Assembly (NCBI RefSeq): GCF_001435095.1
Contig: NZ_AZFC01000002.1
Location: 62,001-126,000 of the forward strand
Source: Levilactobacillus spicheri DSM 15429
GTDB taxonomy: Bacteria > Bacillota > Bacilli > Lactobacillales > Lactobacillaceae
Direction of reading: 5' to 3'
DNA: 64,000 nt
Shown here: positions 45,030 through 54,633 of the stretch, piece by piece
Position numbering within the stretch: position 1 is the stretch's first letter
Layout: the number at the start of each line of letters is the position of its first letter
Translations under genes and position numbers: made by a program
The notes under the pieces: generated by a model
Seen by the model: only the letters and a program-made list of their open reading frames with translations
Databases searched by the model: none
Told to the model about the DNA's origin: nothing

Positions 45030-45890
45030 ATGTCAATTGCCATCGTTACCGATACCGCAGCTTACCTGACGACCGAACAAGCTTCCCGCTACCACATCAC
45101 CGTGCTCCCCATTACGGTGATTCTCGGCGACCACCAGTACCCGGAATCCGCCGTGACCAACCAGCTATTTTACGATTACCTGCAGAGCGGCCAGCCCTTA
45201 CCCACGACGGCCCAGGTCTCGTTGGGCCAGATAGAAACGGCCTACGATCAGCTGGTCGCCCAGGGCGTCACCCAGATCATCTCGATTCACCTGTCCAGTG
45301 GGATCACGTCGTTCATGAGCAACCTGAAGATGTTTTGCCAAAGCTATACCAAGGCCGCCGTTTACCCCATCGATTCGTTGGTCGCCAGCGCCGGTGAGGC
45401 AAACCTGTGCCTGCTTGCCGGGCGGCTAATCGCGGCGGGCTACGACGCCCCGGCAATCGCCGACGCCCTGATCCGCTTTCGGGACACCCAGCGGGTCTAC
45501 TTCGCGGTGGACAGCCTCCGGCACCTGGCCCGGACCGGGCGCCTCAGCAACCGGTCCGCCATGGTCGGTAGCCTGCTAAACATCAAGCCGCTGTTGACCT
45601 TTGACGACGCCGGTAAGATCGTCGCCATCGGCAAGGAGCGCACTATGCGCCGCGCCTTCTCCTACATGACCAACCGTTTAGCGGCCACCCTGCAACAAGT
45701 CGACTATCCGGTGCACGCAACCGTAATCGACGCGAACAATCCCGAATTAGCGGCCCAGTGGGCGACCAGTCTGACCCAGCAGTTCCCGCAACTGCGGGTC
45801 ACTCAAAGCCAGCTGGGCCCCGCCATCAGCGTCCACACCGGCGAAAAGACGATGGGCATCCTCTGGCAGCAGGATTGGCAAGAATTCTAA
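45030..45890 (+). CDS. DegV family fatty-acid-binding protein
   Basis: 286 residues with the DegV fold: SIAIVTDTAAYL at the start, the HLSSGITSFMSN motif and DSLRHLARTGRLSNRSAMVGSLLNIKPLL. The family holds a fatty acid in a buried pocket; FakB members present it to the kinase FakA for phosphorylation. Whether this one is a FakB cannot be told. AAAGGGG lies before the ATG, and a possible -10 TATGAT is at 44988-44993. Confidence 0.9.
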   Translation: MSIAIVTDTAAYLTTEQASRYHITVLPITVILGDHQYPESAVTNQLFYDYLQSGQPLPTTAQVSLGQIETAYDQLVAQGVTQIISIHLSSGITSFMSNLKMFCQSYTKAAVYPIDSLVASAGEANLCLLAGRLIAAGYDAPAIADALIRFRDTQRVYFAVDSLRHLARTGRLSNRSAMVGSLLNIKPLLTFDDAGKIVAIGKERTMRRAFSYMTNRLAATLQQVDYPVHATVIDANNPELAAQWATSLTQQFPQLRVTQSQLGPAISVHTGEKTMGILWQQDWQEF

Positions 45891-45910
45891 CCCCGATACC
45901 CTAGCAACCT

Positions 45911-45967
45911 AAAATAGCCTGAGACTCCCGACCGCGCAAGCGCTTCGGAGTTCTCAGGCTATTTTTG
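45911..45967. terminator. Bidirectional terminator between degV and pepF
   Basis: AAAATAGCCTGAGA and TCTCAGGCTATTTTT arms surround a GC-rich inner stem. It lies between convergent genes. Confidence 0.88.
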
Positions 45968-46015
45968 TGATGTGTTTAGCTGATGGTCCCTTTCGACCGA
46001 CCGTTAAACCGACCC

Positions 46016-47827
46016 TTACTGGCGCTTCAACTGCTCGGCCAGCTGCTTGAATTCCGCTAACCGGTCATCGAAGGTCTGAAAGGCCGTTTCCAGGTAATCC
46101 GGTTGGGTCATGTCGACGCCGGCCTTCTTCATCACGTTCAGCGGCAGGTCCGAGCTGCCGGACTTCAGGTAGCCCAGGTAGGCGTCGCGCTTAGCGGCAT
46201 CCCCGCTCAAGATTCGTTGGGCCAGGGTCGTGGCCGCGGCGAACCCGGTCGAGTACTGGTAAACGTAATAGTTGTAGTAGAAGTGTGGAATCCGGGTCCA
46301 CTCGTCCGCGATTTGCGGATCGGAGACGACCGCATCCCCGTAGTAGCGGTGATTCAGCTTCCCGTAGAAGTCACTCATGAAGTCGGCGGTCAACGATTGG
46401 CCGGCCGCGGCCTGCTGGTGAATGTAGTCTTCGAATTCGGCGAACTGGGTCTGCCGGTAGACCGTTCCCTTAAAACCGTCCAGGTAGTGGTTCAGGATAA
46501 AGGCCCGCACCTTCGGATCCGTCTGGGTCTTGAGCAGGTAGTCGGTCAACAGGTTCTCGTTGGTCGTCGAGGCGATTTCCGCCACAAAGATCGAGTAATC
46601 CCCGTACTGGAACGGCTGGTTGGTCCGGGTATAGTGGCTGTGCATGCTGTGACCCATCTCGTGGACCAGGGTGTACAGGCTTTCCAGACTATCCTGCCAG
46701 TTCAACAGGATGTACGGCTTGGTGTCGTACATCCCACCGGAATAGGCTCCCGTCCGTTTGCCCTGGTTTTCTACCACGTCAATCGCCCGGCTGTCGAACA
46801 TCTTCTGCACGTTCGCCACGTAGTCGGGCCCCAGAACGGCCAAGGCCTTGAGGGCCTCCTGTTGGGCTTCTTCGTAGGTGTACTTGAGACTTGGTTCCCC
46901 AGTGATGGGCGTATAGAGGTCCCACATGTGCAACTCGGGCAACCCTAACAGTTCCTTGCGCAACGCAACGTACTGGTGAAGCGACGTCAGGTGCTGGTTC
47001 ACGGTCTTGACCAGCGTATCGTAGACCACGGCCGGCACGTTGTTGCCGCTCATGGCCGCCTCGCGGGCGCTGCCGTAGTGGCGAATCTGCGCGGTATAGT
47101 TGTGCGTTTTGACCTCACTGGACAGCGTTGAGGCAAAGGTGTGCCGGAACTGTTGATAGACCCGGTACAGGGCCTTAAACGCCTGCTCACGGACGGCTGG
47201 CTGAACGGACTCCAGCAGCACGCCGTAAAGCCCCTCGGACAACCGCACGTCCTTGCCGTCCTCGTCTTGGACCACGGGGAACTCGAGGTCCGCGTTGGAC
47301 AAGACCCCGAACGTCTTGGCGGACGCGTCGAAGATGTCACTGGCCCCCGCCAATAACCGTTCCTCATCCGCGGTCAGGGTGTGCGCCCGTTGGCGACCCA
47401 GAACGTCAAAGTAGTGTTGATAGGCCTTGAGCTGCGGTTCCTGGTCAATCAAAGCCTGTAACTGGTCGGCTGATAAGGCCAACACTTCGGGCTCAAACCA
47501 CGCCACAGCCGTCCCCACCTTGGCCGCTAAGGCGTCCGCTTGGTCGGCGAGGCCCTGGTAGGTGGCGTTTCCCGTGTCCTGGTCGTTCTTCAAGGACGCG
47601 TAGACTTCCGCCCGTTCGATCTGCCGGTATAACGCAAAGATCGCCGTGGTGACCCGGTAAAGGTCGGCCCCACTAGTTGCCAGCTGGCCCTTCAATTGCG
47701 CCGCCTGGTCCGCCGCCGTCTGAATCTCACCTAAGGCCGTGGTAAAGGCCGCGTCGTCGGGGTAAATCGTGGTCAGGTCCCAGGTTAACGCCGTGGGCAC
47801 TGCTGACCGTTGAGGAATTTGTCGCAT
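46016..47827 (-). CDS. pepF: Oligoendopeptidase F
   Basis: 603 residues from ATG 47827 with GGAGAGA in front; the in-frame ATG at 47860 is less likely. M3 family zinc metallopeptidase: HEMGHSMHSHY gives the HExxH zinc site, with a further Glu in ASTTNENLL. PepF cleaves oligopeptides of roughly 7 to 17 residues in the cytoplasm. coiA lies upstream on the same strand with 91 bases between. Confidence 0.95.
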   Translation of the reverse strand: MRQIPQRSAVPTALTWDLTTIYPDDAAFTTALGEIQTAADQAAQLKGQLATSGADLYRVTTAIFALYRQIERAEVYASLKNDQDTGNATYQGLADQADALAAKVGTAVAWFEPEVLALSADQLQALIDQEPQLKAYQHYFDVLGRQRAHTLTADEERLLAGASDIFDASAKTFGVLSNADLEFPVVQDEDGKDVRLSEGLYGVLLESVQPAVREQAFKALYRVYQQFRHTFASTLSSEVKTHNYTAQIRHYGSAREAAMSGNNVPAVVYDTLVKTVNQHLTSLHQYVALRKELLGLPELHMWDLYTPITGEPSLKYTYEEAQQEALKALAVLGPDYVANVQKMFDSRAIDVVENQGKRTGAYSGGMYDTKPYILLNWQDSLESLYTLVHEMGHSMHSHYTRTNQPFQYGDYSIFVAEIASTTNENLLTDYLLKTQTDPKVRAFILNHYLDGFKGTVYRQTQFAEFEDYIHQQAAAGQSLTADFMSDFYGKLNHRYYGDAVVSDPQIADEWTRIPHFYYNYYVYQYSTGFAAATTLAQRILSGDAAKRDAYLGYLKSGSSDLPLNVMKKAGVDMTQPDYLETAFQTFDDRLAEFKQLAEQLKRQ

Positions 47828-47918
47828 AACTGCATCTCTCCTTAAAAGTATTCTAGTCACAGTTTAGCACTTTCACCCCGATTTTTCCTCTCCAAAATCT
47901 CATCTTTCTCATTTATTT

Positions 47919-48980
47919 TTAAGAATCAGTCACCCACTGCGGTTGCTGCTGGACCACCCAGCCCCCGGTAGCCCGGCGTAAATAACCGGTCCGCTCGAGG
48001 TCCGTCAGTAGTGCGTGTAGCGCGAGAGCCACCGCCGGCCGCGCGGAAAACTGGACTGCGGTCGCCTGGCCGCCCACCAGTTGCAAGGCTTGCCACCCCC
48101 ACCGCTGCAGCTGGGCGGGCGTCACCCGGGGTCCCGCGGCGAACAGCCACGCGCCCACCAGGATGCGCCACAGCAACACGCCCCGGCCAAAGATCGGCGG
48201 GGTCGCCTGGTTACTTGCGAGGACCGTCGGAAACTGAATCAGGTGATGGTGTAACCCGTACAGCTGTTCTTGAATCGGTCGGAGCGGGGCCGCTCCCCGC
48301 AGCAGGGCCAGCGACCAATTGTGCCGCACCCGCGCCAGGTTCAGGGGCCGCGGGTGAAAGGTCCGCGGCTGCCCCGCCAAGAAGGCGCGCAGCGTGGGGA
48401 CCCGACTGACCCAACCCAGGTACTGGCCCAAAGCGTCTTGCTGCAGGTGGTGCTTGACGCGTAGGCACTGGTCGGCGACGTCCCAGAAGAGCAAGCAGAG
48501 CCCCCACCGGGGCAGCCACCGCGCGTACCGTTCGATCAGCCGCCAATTCAGCCGTTGCCGGGCGTACCGTCGGCCCAACAGCCAGATGACCGGGATCCCC
48601 AGCTGCCGGTACCCGGCGGTGCGGGCCGCCACCTGGTCCACCGCCAGCGGGCTGCATTGAAACTCCAGCGCCACGGGTCTGGGCGTCCGGGCCCCCCAGA
48701 CGTCGGCGCGTTGTTGGATGGTGGGCAGCACCCGTTCGAAGCTGGTGGGCCCCCAGGGACGAAAAAACAGAGCCAGCTGCCGTTTTCCCGTCACGTGCTC
48801 GGCGGTCTCCCCCTCCCCGCCACTCCAGCAAGCCGTCTGGGGCCGGTGGGCAAAGTACGGCGCGACCTGGTGGCCCCGGTGAAGACACACCACCTCGTGG
48901 CAGGCGGGACAGCGGTAGGTCACCTGGCGGGTCGCGTTACGCGCGTCGATCAAATGGTGCTGGTATTCAGCCATTAGCAT
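47919..48980 (-). CDS. coiA: Competence protein CoiA-like
   Basis: 353 residues from ATG 48980 with AAGGGGG in front. An N-terminal zinc-finger-like part (YRCPACHEVVCLHRGHQ, then YFAHRP) precedes a predicted nuclease-like core (VALEFQCSPL, IPVIWLLG). CoiA is needed for late steps of DNA uptake in competent streptococci; in lactobacilli it is commonly next to pepF, as here. Many Arg, Gln and Trp residues give an unusual composition compared with neighbours, but the frame is intact. Confidence 0.85.
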   Translation of the reverse strand: MLMAEYQHHLIDARNATRQVTYRCPACHEVVCLHRGHQVAPYFAHRPQTACWSGGEGETAEHVTGKRQLALFFRPWGPTSFERVLPTIQQRADVWGARTPRPVALEFQCSPLAVDQVAARTAGYRQLGIPVIWLLGRRYARQRLNWRLIERYARWLPRWGLCLLFWDVADQCLRVKHHLQQDALGQYLGWVSRVPTLRAFLAGQPRTFHPRPLNLARVRHNWSLALLRGAAPLRPIQEQLYGLHHHLIQFPTVLASNQATPPIFGRGVLLWRILVGAWLFAAGPRVTPAQLQRWGWQALQLVGGQATAVQFSARPAVALALHALLTDLERTGYLRRATGGWVVQQQPQWVTDS

Positions 48981-49040
48981 GGTCAGTTCCCCCTTTTCCC
49001 TTAACTCCGTGAAGACCCCCCAAAATTTACGTCCGGACAC

Positions 49041-49072
49041 AAAAAAACGACCACCCATGCGGCGGTCGTCGT
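49041..49072 (-). terminator. Terminator of trmB
   Basis: On the minus strand AACGACGACCGCC and GGGTGGTCGTT arms are followed by seven T. Confidence 0.88.
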
Positions 49073-49093
49073 TCATGTTTGCTTACTCAGTGA

Positions 49094-49738
49094 TTACTTC
49101 TCGGGAAAGTGGGCGATCACCTGGTAGATGGGCCCCTTCGCCGAGAATTTTTGTTCGTATTCGGTCTGAATATCCTCGACCCCGTCGGTCGCCTGGTGCA
49201 GGTCCAACCACACACCGTCGAAGACCATCCGGAAGTTATTGAGGCTTTGGAGCGAGTACTCGAACAAGCCCCGGTTATCGGTCTTGAATTGGATCTGACC
49301 GCCCGGCTGCAGGACGTCTTGGTAGTGCGCCAAGAAGACCGGCGACGTTAAGCGGCGTTTGGTATGCCGCTTCTTGGGCCACGGGTCGGAGAAGTTCAGG
49401 AACAGTTCGGCCACCTCACCCGCGGCGAAGAACGTGTTCACGGCTTCCCCGTCGGTGTGGACCATCTGGATGTTCGTGAGCTCACTGGCCACGACCTTCT
49501 TCAAGGCGGCCGCAATCACCGACATCTGAATCTCGATGCCAATGAAGTTCCGTTCCGGGTGTTGCCGGGCCATCTCCACGATGAACTGACCCTTCCCGGT
49601 CCCAATCTCGACGTTTAACGGTTGGTCCTTGGGGAAGCGGCTATGCCAATTGCCTTTCAGCTCTTCGGGGGCCGTCACCATCAGGTCCTGGTGGTCGGCT
49701 AAGTAGTCCTTAGCCCAGGGTTTGTTGCGCACACGCAT
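49094..49738 (-). CDS. trmB: tRNA (guanine-46-N7)-methyltransferase TrmB
   Basis: 214 residues. SAM-binding VEIGTGKGQF and the family motif FSDPWPKKRHTKRRL are clear. It makes m7G46 in the variable loop of tRNA. AAGGAGG precedes the ATG. It follows a YtmP-like kinase gene, with a strong hairpin in the 62-base gap. Confidence 0.96.
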   Translation of the reverse strand: MRVRNKPWAKDYLADHQDLMVTAPEELKGNWHSRFPKDQPLNVEIGTGKGQFIVEMARQHPERNFIGIEIQMSVIAAALKKVVASELTNIQMVHTDGEAVNTFFAAGEVAELFLNFSDPWPKKRHTKRRLTSPVFLAHYQDVLQPGGQIQFKTDNRGLFEYSLQSLNNFRMVFDGVWLDLHQATDGVEDIQTEYEQKFSAKGPIYQVIAHFPEK

Positions 49739-49762
49739 ACTCGTATTTCCTCCTTATCAAGA

Positions 49763-49794
49763 CGGCGGGTCGGAAGAGACCTCCCGACCCGCCG
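49763..49794 (-). repeat. Intergenic hairpin between the YtmP-like gene and trmB
   Basis: CGGCGGGTCGG and CCGACCCGCCG form a stem of at least 11 bp with no T-run after it. It may mark an mRNA end or processing site within the operon. Confidence 0.6.
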
Positions 49795-49800
49795 CGATAC

Positions 49801-50592
49801 CTAATCATTAACTGACTCACGCGTCAGTTTTTCTAATAAAATTAAATGTTGGTTCATTATCTGGAAGCGTTGCTGCCGGTAACTCTCGGCAATCACTGTG
49901 ATGCAGTGCATCCGGGCGTACCAGTTGACCCGCGCCGTCAGGGGCGCGGTCACCCGCTCGCCGTAGTCTTGCAACCAGCGGTGCCACTCCTCCAAGGGAA
50001 CATACTCGCACAGGAGACTTCCCAGATCAAACGCGGGATCCGCAAAGGTCGCCGCGTCCCAATCGACCAGGTACAGCCGTTGACGATCGGATAATAGCCA
50101 ATTCTTATGATTCAAATCACCATGACATACTTCATACGCAGTCGCGGGCAATTGCGGTTGTTCCGTCTGTAAGGTTTGCAGGGCCCGTTGAATCAACGGG
50201 TGCTGCCGTAACTCCGGCGCAAGCGTCGGGGCCAAACGGTCCAGCAATTGGGCGGGCGTCGTAGATCGGCCGCCGACTTTGGTTAACATATCATGGAGTA
50301 ACTGGGAATGGTGCACCCGATGAAGCAGTCGTGCCACCCGTTGCTCACGCATTTCCGAGCGCCGAAGCGTCCGACCATTCAGCCACTCCTGCGCGGTCAT
50401 CACGTCGCCGGTGGTCAGACGTTTGGTCCAGACCAGCCGGGGCGTGATGCCCTCCATCGAGAGCGCCGCGAGGAACGGTGACGCGTTTTGCTTCAAAAAG
50501 ACCTTCTGTGAAGCCTTGGTGCCCATATACGCCGTTCCGGTATTTCCGCCAAGCGGATAAAGTTGCCAGCCATCACGCATATTCGGTGCCAT
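49801..50592 (-). CDS. YtmP-like phosphotransferase (choline/aminoglycoside kinase fold)
   Basis: 263 residues. The Brenner motif EVCHGDLNHKNWLL and the metal-binding VDWDAATFADPAFDLG define a choline-kinase/APH fold that phosphorylates small molecules. In Firmicutes this gene commonly precedes trmB (YtmP). The substrate is unknown. AGGGGGT lies before the ATG. Confidence 0.88.
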   Translation of the reverse strand: MAPNMRDGWQLYPLGGNTGTAYMGTKASQKVFLKQNASPFLAALSMEGITPRLVWTKRLTTGDVMTAQEWLNGRTLRRSEMREQRVARLLHRVHHSQLLHDMLTKVGGRSTTPAQLLDRLAPTLAPELRQHPLIQRALQTLQTEQPQLPATAYEVCHGDLNHKNWLLSDRQRLYLVDWDAATFADPAFDLGSLLCEYVPLEEWHRWLQDYGERVTAPLTARVNWYARMHCITVIAESYRQQRFQIMNQHLILLEKLTRESVND

Positions 50593-50654
50593 CGTGCCAC
50601 CCCCTTCGTAGATTCGTCAGCTATTATCAATTTTAGGGGGAAAATGGATTGGCG

Positions 50655-51881
50655 TCAACCTTTATTTTGCGCCGCCCGCTTTAACCGTTGCGGCGTGTAG
50701 ATCCGCGCCAGGTACCAGACCTCCAATACGGCCACCACCAGGGTCACCGCCGCCGGCATCAGCTGCCGGTTGGCCAGGACCACGACCACCCACAGCAGAA
50801 CCGCCGTGGTCGTCAGGATCACCGTCACCAGCGTCACGAAGCTGTGCAGCCGCTGTTCCCAGGTCAGTGGGTACACGTGGGTGAACACGATGTCGTCATA
50901 TTGCTGGAAGAACGGCAACAGCTGAAAGCCAATCAGGTAAATGAACAGGGCCGTCAGGATCACCGGCAGCCAGGTCCCCTGGATGAACGCCAGGAGCAGC
51001 ATGCCGATCACGGTCAGCCGGACGACCAAGCCGCTAAACTCGGTCCCCCGCAGCATCCCCCGGGCGTACAGGTACAGGTAGGCCTGGTCGTGACGCACCG
51101 GAATGCGGCGGAGCAGGCCGTCGAGGGCCTTGCGCCGGTGAATCGTGCCCGTGACCATCGGGACGTCGGTGAAGAGGTTAAAGAACCGGTAAATGCCGAG
51201 CATCCGGTTATCCTCACTCGCAATCTGTTGCCGCCAGCGAATCTGCTGGTGAGCCCAGTGGCGTTGCAGCCACACGGCCACCGCCCCGTCGGCAATTAGG
51301 GCCAGCACCACCGCCGCGATGGGCGTGCCCCACAGCCCCACGGCCAGGATGACCAGGCTCAGGCCCCATTTGACCGGCCAGTGGTTCATCCGGCGTTGCC
51401 CGGTGACCTGGTAGGCACTCGCGAGGTCCAAGCGTAACAGGGTATCCTTCAAGACCACTTGCGCCACCACTAAGCCCGCTACCATGGCCAATGACCAGGT
51501 CAACGTGACCCGCAAGAACGGCGTCAGGATGAACAGGACGATCAGTTGGGTCGCCTGAGCCAGCCACTGGCTGTACCGCCGCGCCGCCACCAAGTACGCG
51601 TGCATCGCACGTTCCTTGGGCAACAGGAAGACCCGGTCGGCGTCCTCGATGAGCGTCGCGAACCGACCGATCTGGGCGGTAATGGTCAACACCACCAGGG
51701 CGACGAACGGGGCCCACCAGAGGCCGGCCGTGAGCGACTTCAAGACGTTGGAGTACCCCAAGCCCAAGCCCCCAAGAAAGAACAGGAGGGCAAAGACGAA
51801 GAAGTCGTTAAACACTAACCGCAGGTACTTCGCCATTTCCCGGAGATGGCGGGCCCGACGGTTCTTAAAGAGTTCGATCAT
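50655..51881 (-). CDS. ecsB: ABC transporter permease EcsB
   Basis: 408 residues, a large membrane protein with about eight or more helices in pairs and a basic N-terminus. Identity rests on its family resemblance and on overlap with ecsA (ATGA overlap of four bases). EcsAB affects intramembrane proteolysis, secretion and cell-wall phenotypes; recent work links it to peptide export, though the cargo here is unknown. Confidence 0.9.
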   Translation of the reverse strand: MIELFKNRRARHLREMAKYLRLVFNDFFVFALLFFLGGLGLGYSNVLKSLTAGLWWAPFVALVVLTITAQIGRFATLIEDADRVFLLPKERAMHAYLVAARRYSQWLAQATQLIVLFILTPFLRVTLTWSLAMVAGLVVAQVVLKDTLLRLDLASAYQVTGQRRMNHWPVKWGLSLVILAVGLWGTPIAAVVLALIADGAVAVWLQRHWAHQQIRWRQQIASEDNRMLGIYRFFNLFTDVPMVTGTIHRRKALDGLLRRIPVRHDQAYLYLYARGMLRGTEFSGLVVRLTVIGMLLLAFIQGTWLPVILTALFIYLIGFQLLPFFQQYDDIVFTHVYPLTWEQRLHSFVTLVTVILTTTAVLLWVVVVLANRQLMPAAVTLVVAVLEVWYLARIYTPQRLKRAAQNKG

Positions 51882-52612
51882 GCGCGATCGACCTTCGTCA
51901 TGGACAGGTAGATATCGTTCAGTGATTCTCCCGCTTCCGGAAGAGCGGCTTGTAATTCACTCAACGTTCCCTCTGTCTTGACCTGGCCCGCGTGCAGCAG
52001 CACAAAGCGGTCACAGTACCGCTGGGCCGTGTCCAGCACGTGGGTCGACATCAGGATGCTGGCCCCCTGCTTCTTGCGGTCCTCGATGAGCTGCAGGAGG
52101 TCGTTGACCGCCAGTGGGTCCAGGCCCAGAAACGGCTCATCAATAATGAACAATTTTGCTTGGGTCAAGAAGGCACACACGATCATGACCTTTTGCTTCA
52201 TCCCCTTGGAAAAGTTCGCGGGGAACCAGTCCAGCTTGTTGTCCAAACGGAACGTCTTCAGTAACGCGTGGGCCGTCTGCCAGGCCTGCTTTTGATCCAG
52301 ATCGTAGGCCATCATCGCCATTTCCAGATGTTCGCGCAACGTGAGCTCTTGGTAGAGCACCGGTGTTTCGGGAATGTAGGCGATCTGTTGCTTATACGCC
52401 TGACTGTCCTGGGTAATCGTGATACCGTTGATCGTGATCGTCCCCTTATGCGGGGTCAATAATCCAATGATGTGGTTGATCGTCGTGGACTTGCCGGCCC
52501 CGTTTAAGCCGATCAATCCCACGAGCTCACCGTCTCGTACGTCAAAACTAATATCTTTTAAGACGGGAATTTGGGAATAGCCCCCCACAACATGGCTAAC
52601 CGTTAACGCCAT
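51878..52612 (-). CDS. ecsA: ABC transporter ATP-binding protein EcsA
   Basis: 244 residues: Walker A GLNGAGKST, signature-like FSKGMKQKV, Walker B LFIIDEPFLGLDP and the switch His in STHVLD. It powers EcsB. AAGGGA precedes the ATG and a promoter with a perfect -10 lies upstream. It is divergent from hit, the usual neighbour in lactobacilli and bacilli. Confidence 0.95.
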   Translation of the reverse strand: MALTVSHVVGGYSQIPVLKDISFDVRDGELVGLIGLNGAGKSTTINHIIGLLTPHKGTITINGITITQDSQAYKQQIAYIPETPVLYQELTLREHLEMAMMAYDLDQKQAWQTAHALLKTFRLDNKLDWFPANFSKGMKQKVMIVCAFLTQAKLFIIDEPFLGLDPLAVNDLLQLIEDRKKQGASILMSTHVLDTAQRYCDRFVLLHAGQVKTEGTLSELQAALPEAGESLNDIYLSMTKVDRA

Positions 52613-52647
52613 AAAAATCCCTTCATTTCTTCTAAATTAACCGCCCT

Positions 52648-52656
52648 ATTATACCA
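52648..52656 (-). promoter_or_regulatory. Promoter of ecsAB (extended -10)
   Basis: TGGTATAAT on the minus strand, about 40 bases before the start codon, with a weak TTCGTT at 17-base spacing. Confidence 0.6.
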
Positions 52657-52685
52657 TAGTCCGCCCTGTAAACGAACGACCGGGA

Positions 52686-52714
52686 TGAACTGGGAGGGAT
52701 GGGTGGTGTATAAT
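52686..52714 (+). promoter_or_regulatory. Promoter of the hit operon
   Basis: A perfect TATAAT (52709-52714); the -35 candidate TGAACT (52686-52691) is weak. Confidence 0.5.
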
Positions 52715-52745
52715 GAATGAAACCGAAACGAAAGAAGGAGTTTTC

Positions 52746-53204
52746 ATGGCATCAATGACCCTCGAACCACACTACGCAGATGATTGTGTCTTTTGCAAGA
52801 TTCTCCAGGGACAGATCCCGAGTTACACCGTTTATGAAGACAACATCGTGAAGGCCTTTTTGGACATCTCCCAAGGGACCCCCGGCCATACGCTGGTCAT
52901 CCCCAAGACCCACGTTCAGGACATCTTCGCCTACGACGCTGACCTGGCCGCGGCCGTCTTCTCCCGCATTCCCAAGATTGCCCGCGCCATTCAGGCGGCC
53001 GATCCGACGATCACGGGGATGAACATCGTCAACAACAACGGGAAAGTGGCCTACCAATCCGTATTCCACTCCCACTTCCACCTGGTTCCCCGCTACACCG
53101 ACCACGACGACTTCAAGATGATTTTCCAAGACAACTCGGGGAACTATACCCCCGCCAAGTACGCGGCCATTCAGGACGCGATCAAGTCAAATCTGGAGGG
53201 TTAA
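52746..53204 (+). CDS. hit: HIT family hydrolase
   Basis: 152 residues from ATG 52746 (AAGGAG in front; an ATG at 52713 overlaps the promoter). An N-terminal CVFCKIL pair and the histidine triad HSHFHLVPRY are present. HIT proteins hydrolyse nucleotide-phosphoramidates or dinucleotides. It is three bases from the next gene and divergent from ecsA, the conserved arrangement. Confidence 0.93.
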   Translation: MASMTLEPHYADDCVFCKILQGQIPSYTVYEDNIVKAFLDISQGTPGHTLVIPKTHVQDIFAYDADLAAAVFSRIPKIARAIQAADPTITGMNIVNNNGKVAYQSVFHSHFHLVPRYTDHDDFKMIFQDNSGNYTPAKYAAIQDAIKSNLEG

Positions 53205-53207
53205 ACG

Positions 53208-53528
53208 ATGGGAATTGGACGATTGATTCTGGGAACGGGACTGGCGGCCGGCGTTGGTTTCGCCACTTATTTAACGTTGACCCATCAAGATCCCGTGACC
53301 TGGGGCCACAACGTGAAACGCCAAGCCCAGCAGACTTCCGCACAATTAGAAGCGATTCGCCAGGCGAAAGACCGGGTCGCGGCCAACGCGCAGAAGCTCT
53401 CTGACGCCATCGAGGACGGCACGCAAACGCTCAACGCGATCCAAACACAGGTCGATAAGTTTCAATTCAAGGTGGCCCCGCGCCTCGCGGCCATCGAAGA
53501 GACCCTCGACCACCTCGACGCTTCATAA
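53208..53528 (+). CDS. Small membrane-anchored protein, YtxH-like
   Basis: 106 residues: one N-terminal hydrophobic helix (LILGTGLAAGVGFATYLTL), then a charged, probably coiled-coil region. It starts three bases after the hit stop with GGAGGG in front, so the two are co-translated. Similar small proteins follow hit in other lactobacilli. No enzymatic motif is seen. Confidence 0.75.
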   Translation: MGIGRLILGTGLAAGVGFATYLTLTHQDPVTWGHNVKRQAQQTSAQLEAIRQAKDRVAANAQKLSDAIEDGTQTLNAIQTQVDKFQFKVAPRLAAIEETLDHLDAS

Positions 53529-53533
53529 ATTTG

Positions 53534-53563
53534 AAGGTTTTGTAAAAGTTCAGCAACCTTTTT
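53534..53563 (+). terminator. Probable terminator of the hit operon
   Basis: AAGGTT and AACCTT arms followed by five T. Confidence 0.5.
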
Positions 53564-53640
53564 AGGTTTGCCACTTTTTGTGTTATCATGGCTGAGTATG
53601 GTGATTACACCAATTTTGATGAATGGATGTGTTGAGTAAT

Positions 53641-54549
53641 ATGAAGAAATGGTTTATCGCCCTGGCCGGCGTGCTATTATCTGTCACGCTTGCCGGTTGT
53701 GGGAGCCAGACCGTTGCGACGACGAATGGCGGGAAGATTACCGAAAGTGCTTATTACAGCAGCTTGAAGGGAACGTCTTCCGGTAAGCAAGTCTTGCAAC
53801 AAATGATCTTGAACAAGGTATTGGAAAAGCAATACGGGAGCAAGGTCAGCAAGAGTGAAGTTACCAAGCAATTCAACAAGTACAAGTCACAATATGGCTC
53901 ATCCTTCAACAGCGTTCTGTCCCAAAGCGGCATGACGCAATCCAGCTTAAAGACCGAAATCCGGTCCAACTTACTGCTGAAGGAAGCCGTTAAGGACAAC
54001 GTCACGGTGACGGATGCGCAACTCAAGAAGCAATTCAAGAGTTACGAACCTAAGGTCACGGTTGCCCACATCCTGGTTGCCAAGAAGTCGACTGCTACCA
54101 AGATCATCAGCGACTTGAAAGATACCAAGAAGGCTAACCTGACGACTGAATTCACGAAGTTAGCCAAGAAGTACTCCACTGATACGGCGACCAAGAACAA
54201 GGGTGGCGCTTTGACCGCCTTTGATAGCACGGATACTTCTTTGGACTCCACCTTTAAGAAGGCTGCGTTCAAGTTACAAACGAACGAGTACACCACGACG
54301 CCTGTTAAGACGCAATACGGGTACCACGTCATCTTAATGAAGAACAACCCTGGCAAGGGGACGCTGAAGGAACACAAGGCGGAACTGAAGCAACAGATCA
54401 TCGACAGCGACATGAACGACAGCACTGTGCTGCACAACGTGGTTGCCAAGGTCTTGAAGAAGGGGAACGTTCAAATCAAGGATAACGACTTGAAGAACAT
54501 CTTGTCAGATTACCTGTCAAGCAGCTCCTCATCCTCATCATCCAAGTAA
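53641..54549 (+). CDS. prsA: Foldase lipoprotein PrsA (peptidyl-prolyl isomerase)
   Basis: 302 residues from ATG 53641; earlier GTG 53629 or ATG 53623 are possible since no strong ribosome site picks one. Signal peptide with lipobox LAGC, then a parvulin-type rotamase domain (about 140-235: [28 protein letters not shown]) flanked by helical NC domain. It folds exported proteins at the membrane-wall interface. The C-terminus is a run of nine Ser and a Lys. It ends with a strong terminator. Confidence 0.93.
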   Translation: MKKWFIALAGVLLSVTLAGCGSQTVATTNGGKITESAYYSSLKGTSSGKQVLQQMILNKVLEKQYGSKVSKSEVTKQFNKYKSQYGSSFNSVLSQSGMTQSSLKTEIRSNLLLKEAVKDNVTVTDAQLKKQFKSYEPKVTVAHILVAKKSTATKIISDLKDTKKANLTTEFTKLAKKYSTDTATKNKGGALTAFDSTDTSLDSTFKKAAFKLQTNEYTTTPVKTQYGYHVILMKNNPGKGTLKEHKAELKQQIIDSDMNDSTVLHNVVAKVLKKGNVQIKDNDLKNILSDYLSSSSSSSSSK

Positions 54550-54569
54550 GCCGACCCGTTCGGTCAATC

Positions 54570-54607
54570 AAAAACACGCTCCGTCAACTGACGGAGCGTG
54601 TTTTTTG
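54570..54607 (+). terminator. Terminator of prsA
   Basis: AAAACACGCTCCGTCA and TGACGGAGCGTGTTTT form a perfect 16-bp stem with a six-T run. Confidence 0.92.
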
Positions 54608-54633
54608 TTGGGAATAATTAACGGAACGCGTAA

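Noticed and set aside
47919-48980. CoiA gene as a horizontally acquired or decayed gene
   Set aside because: The composition is unusual, but the frame is intact, the ribosome site is good, and its place next to pepF is the normal one.
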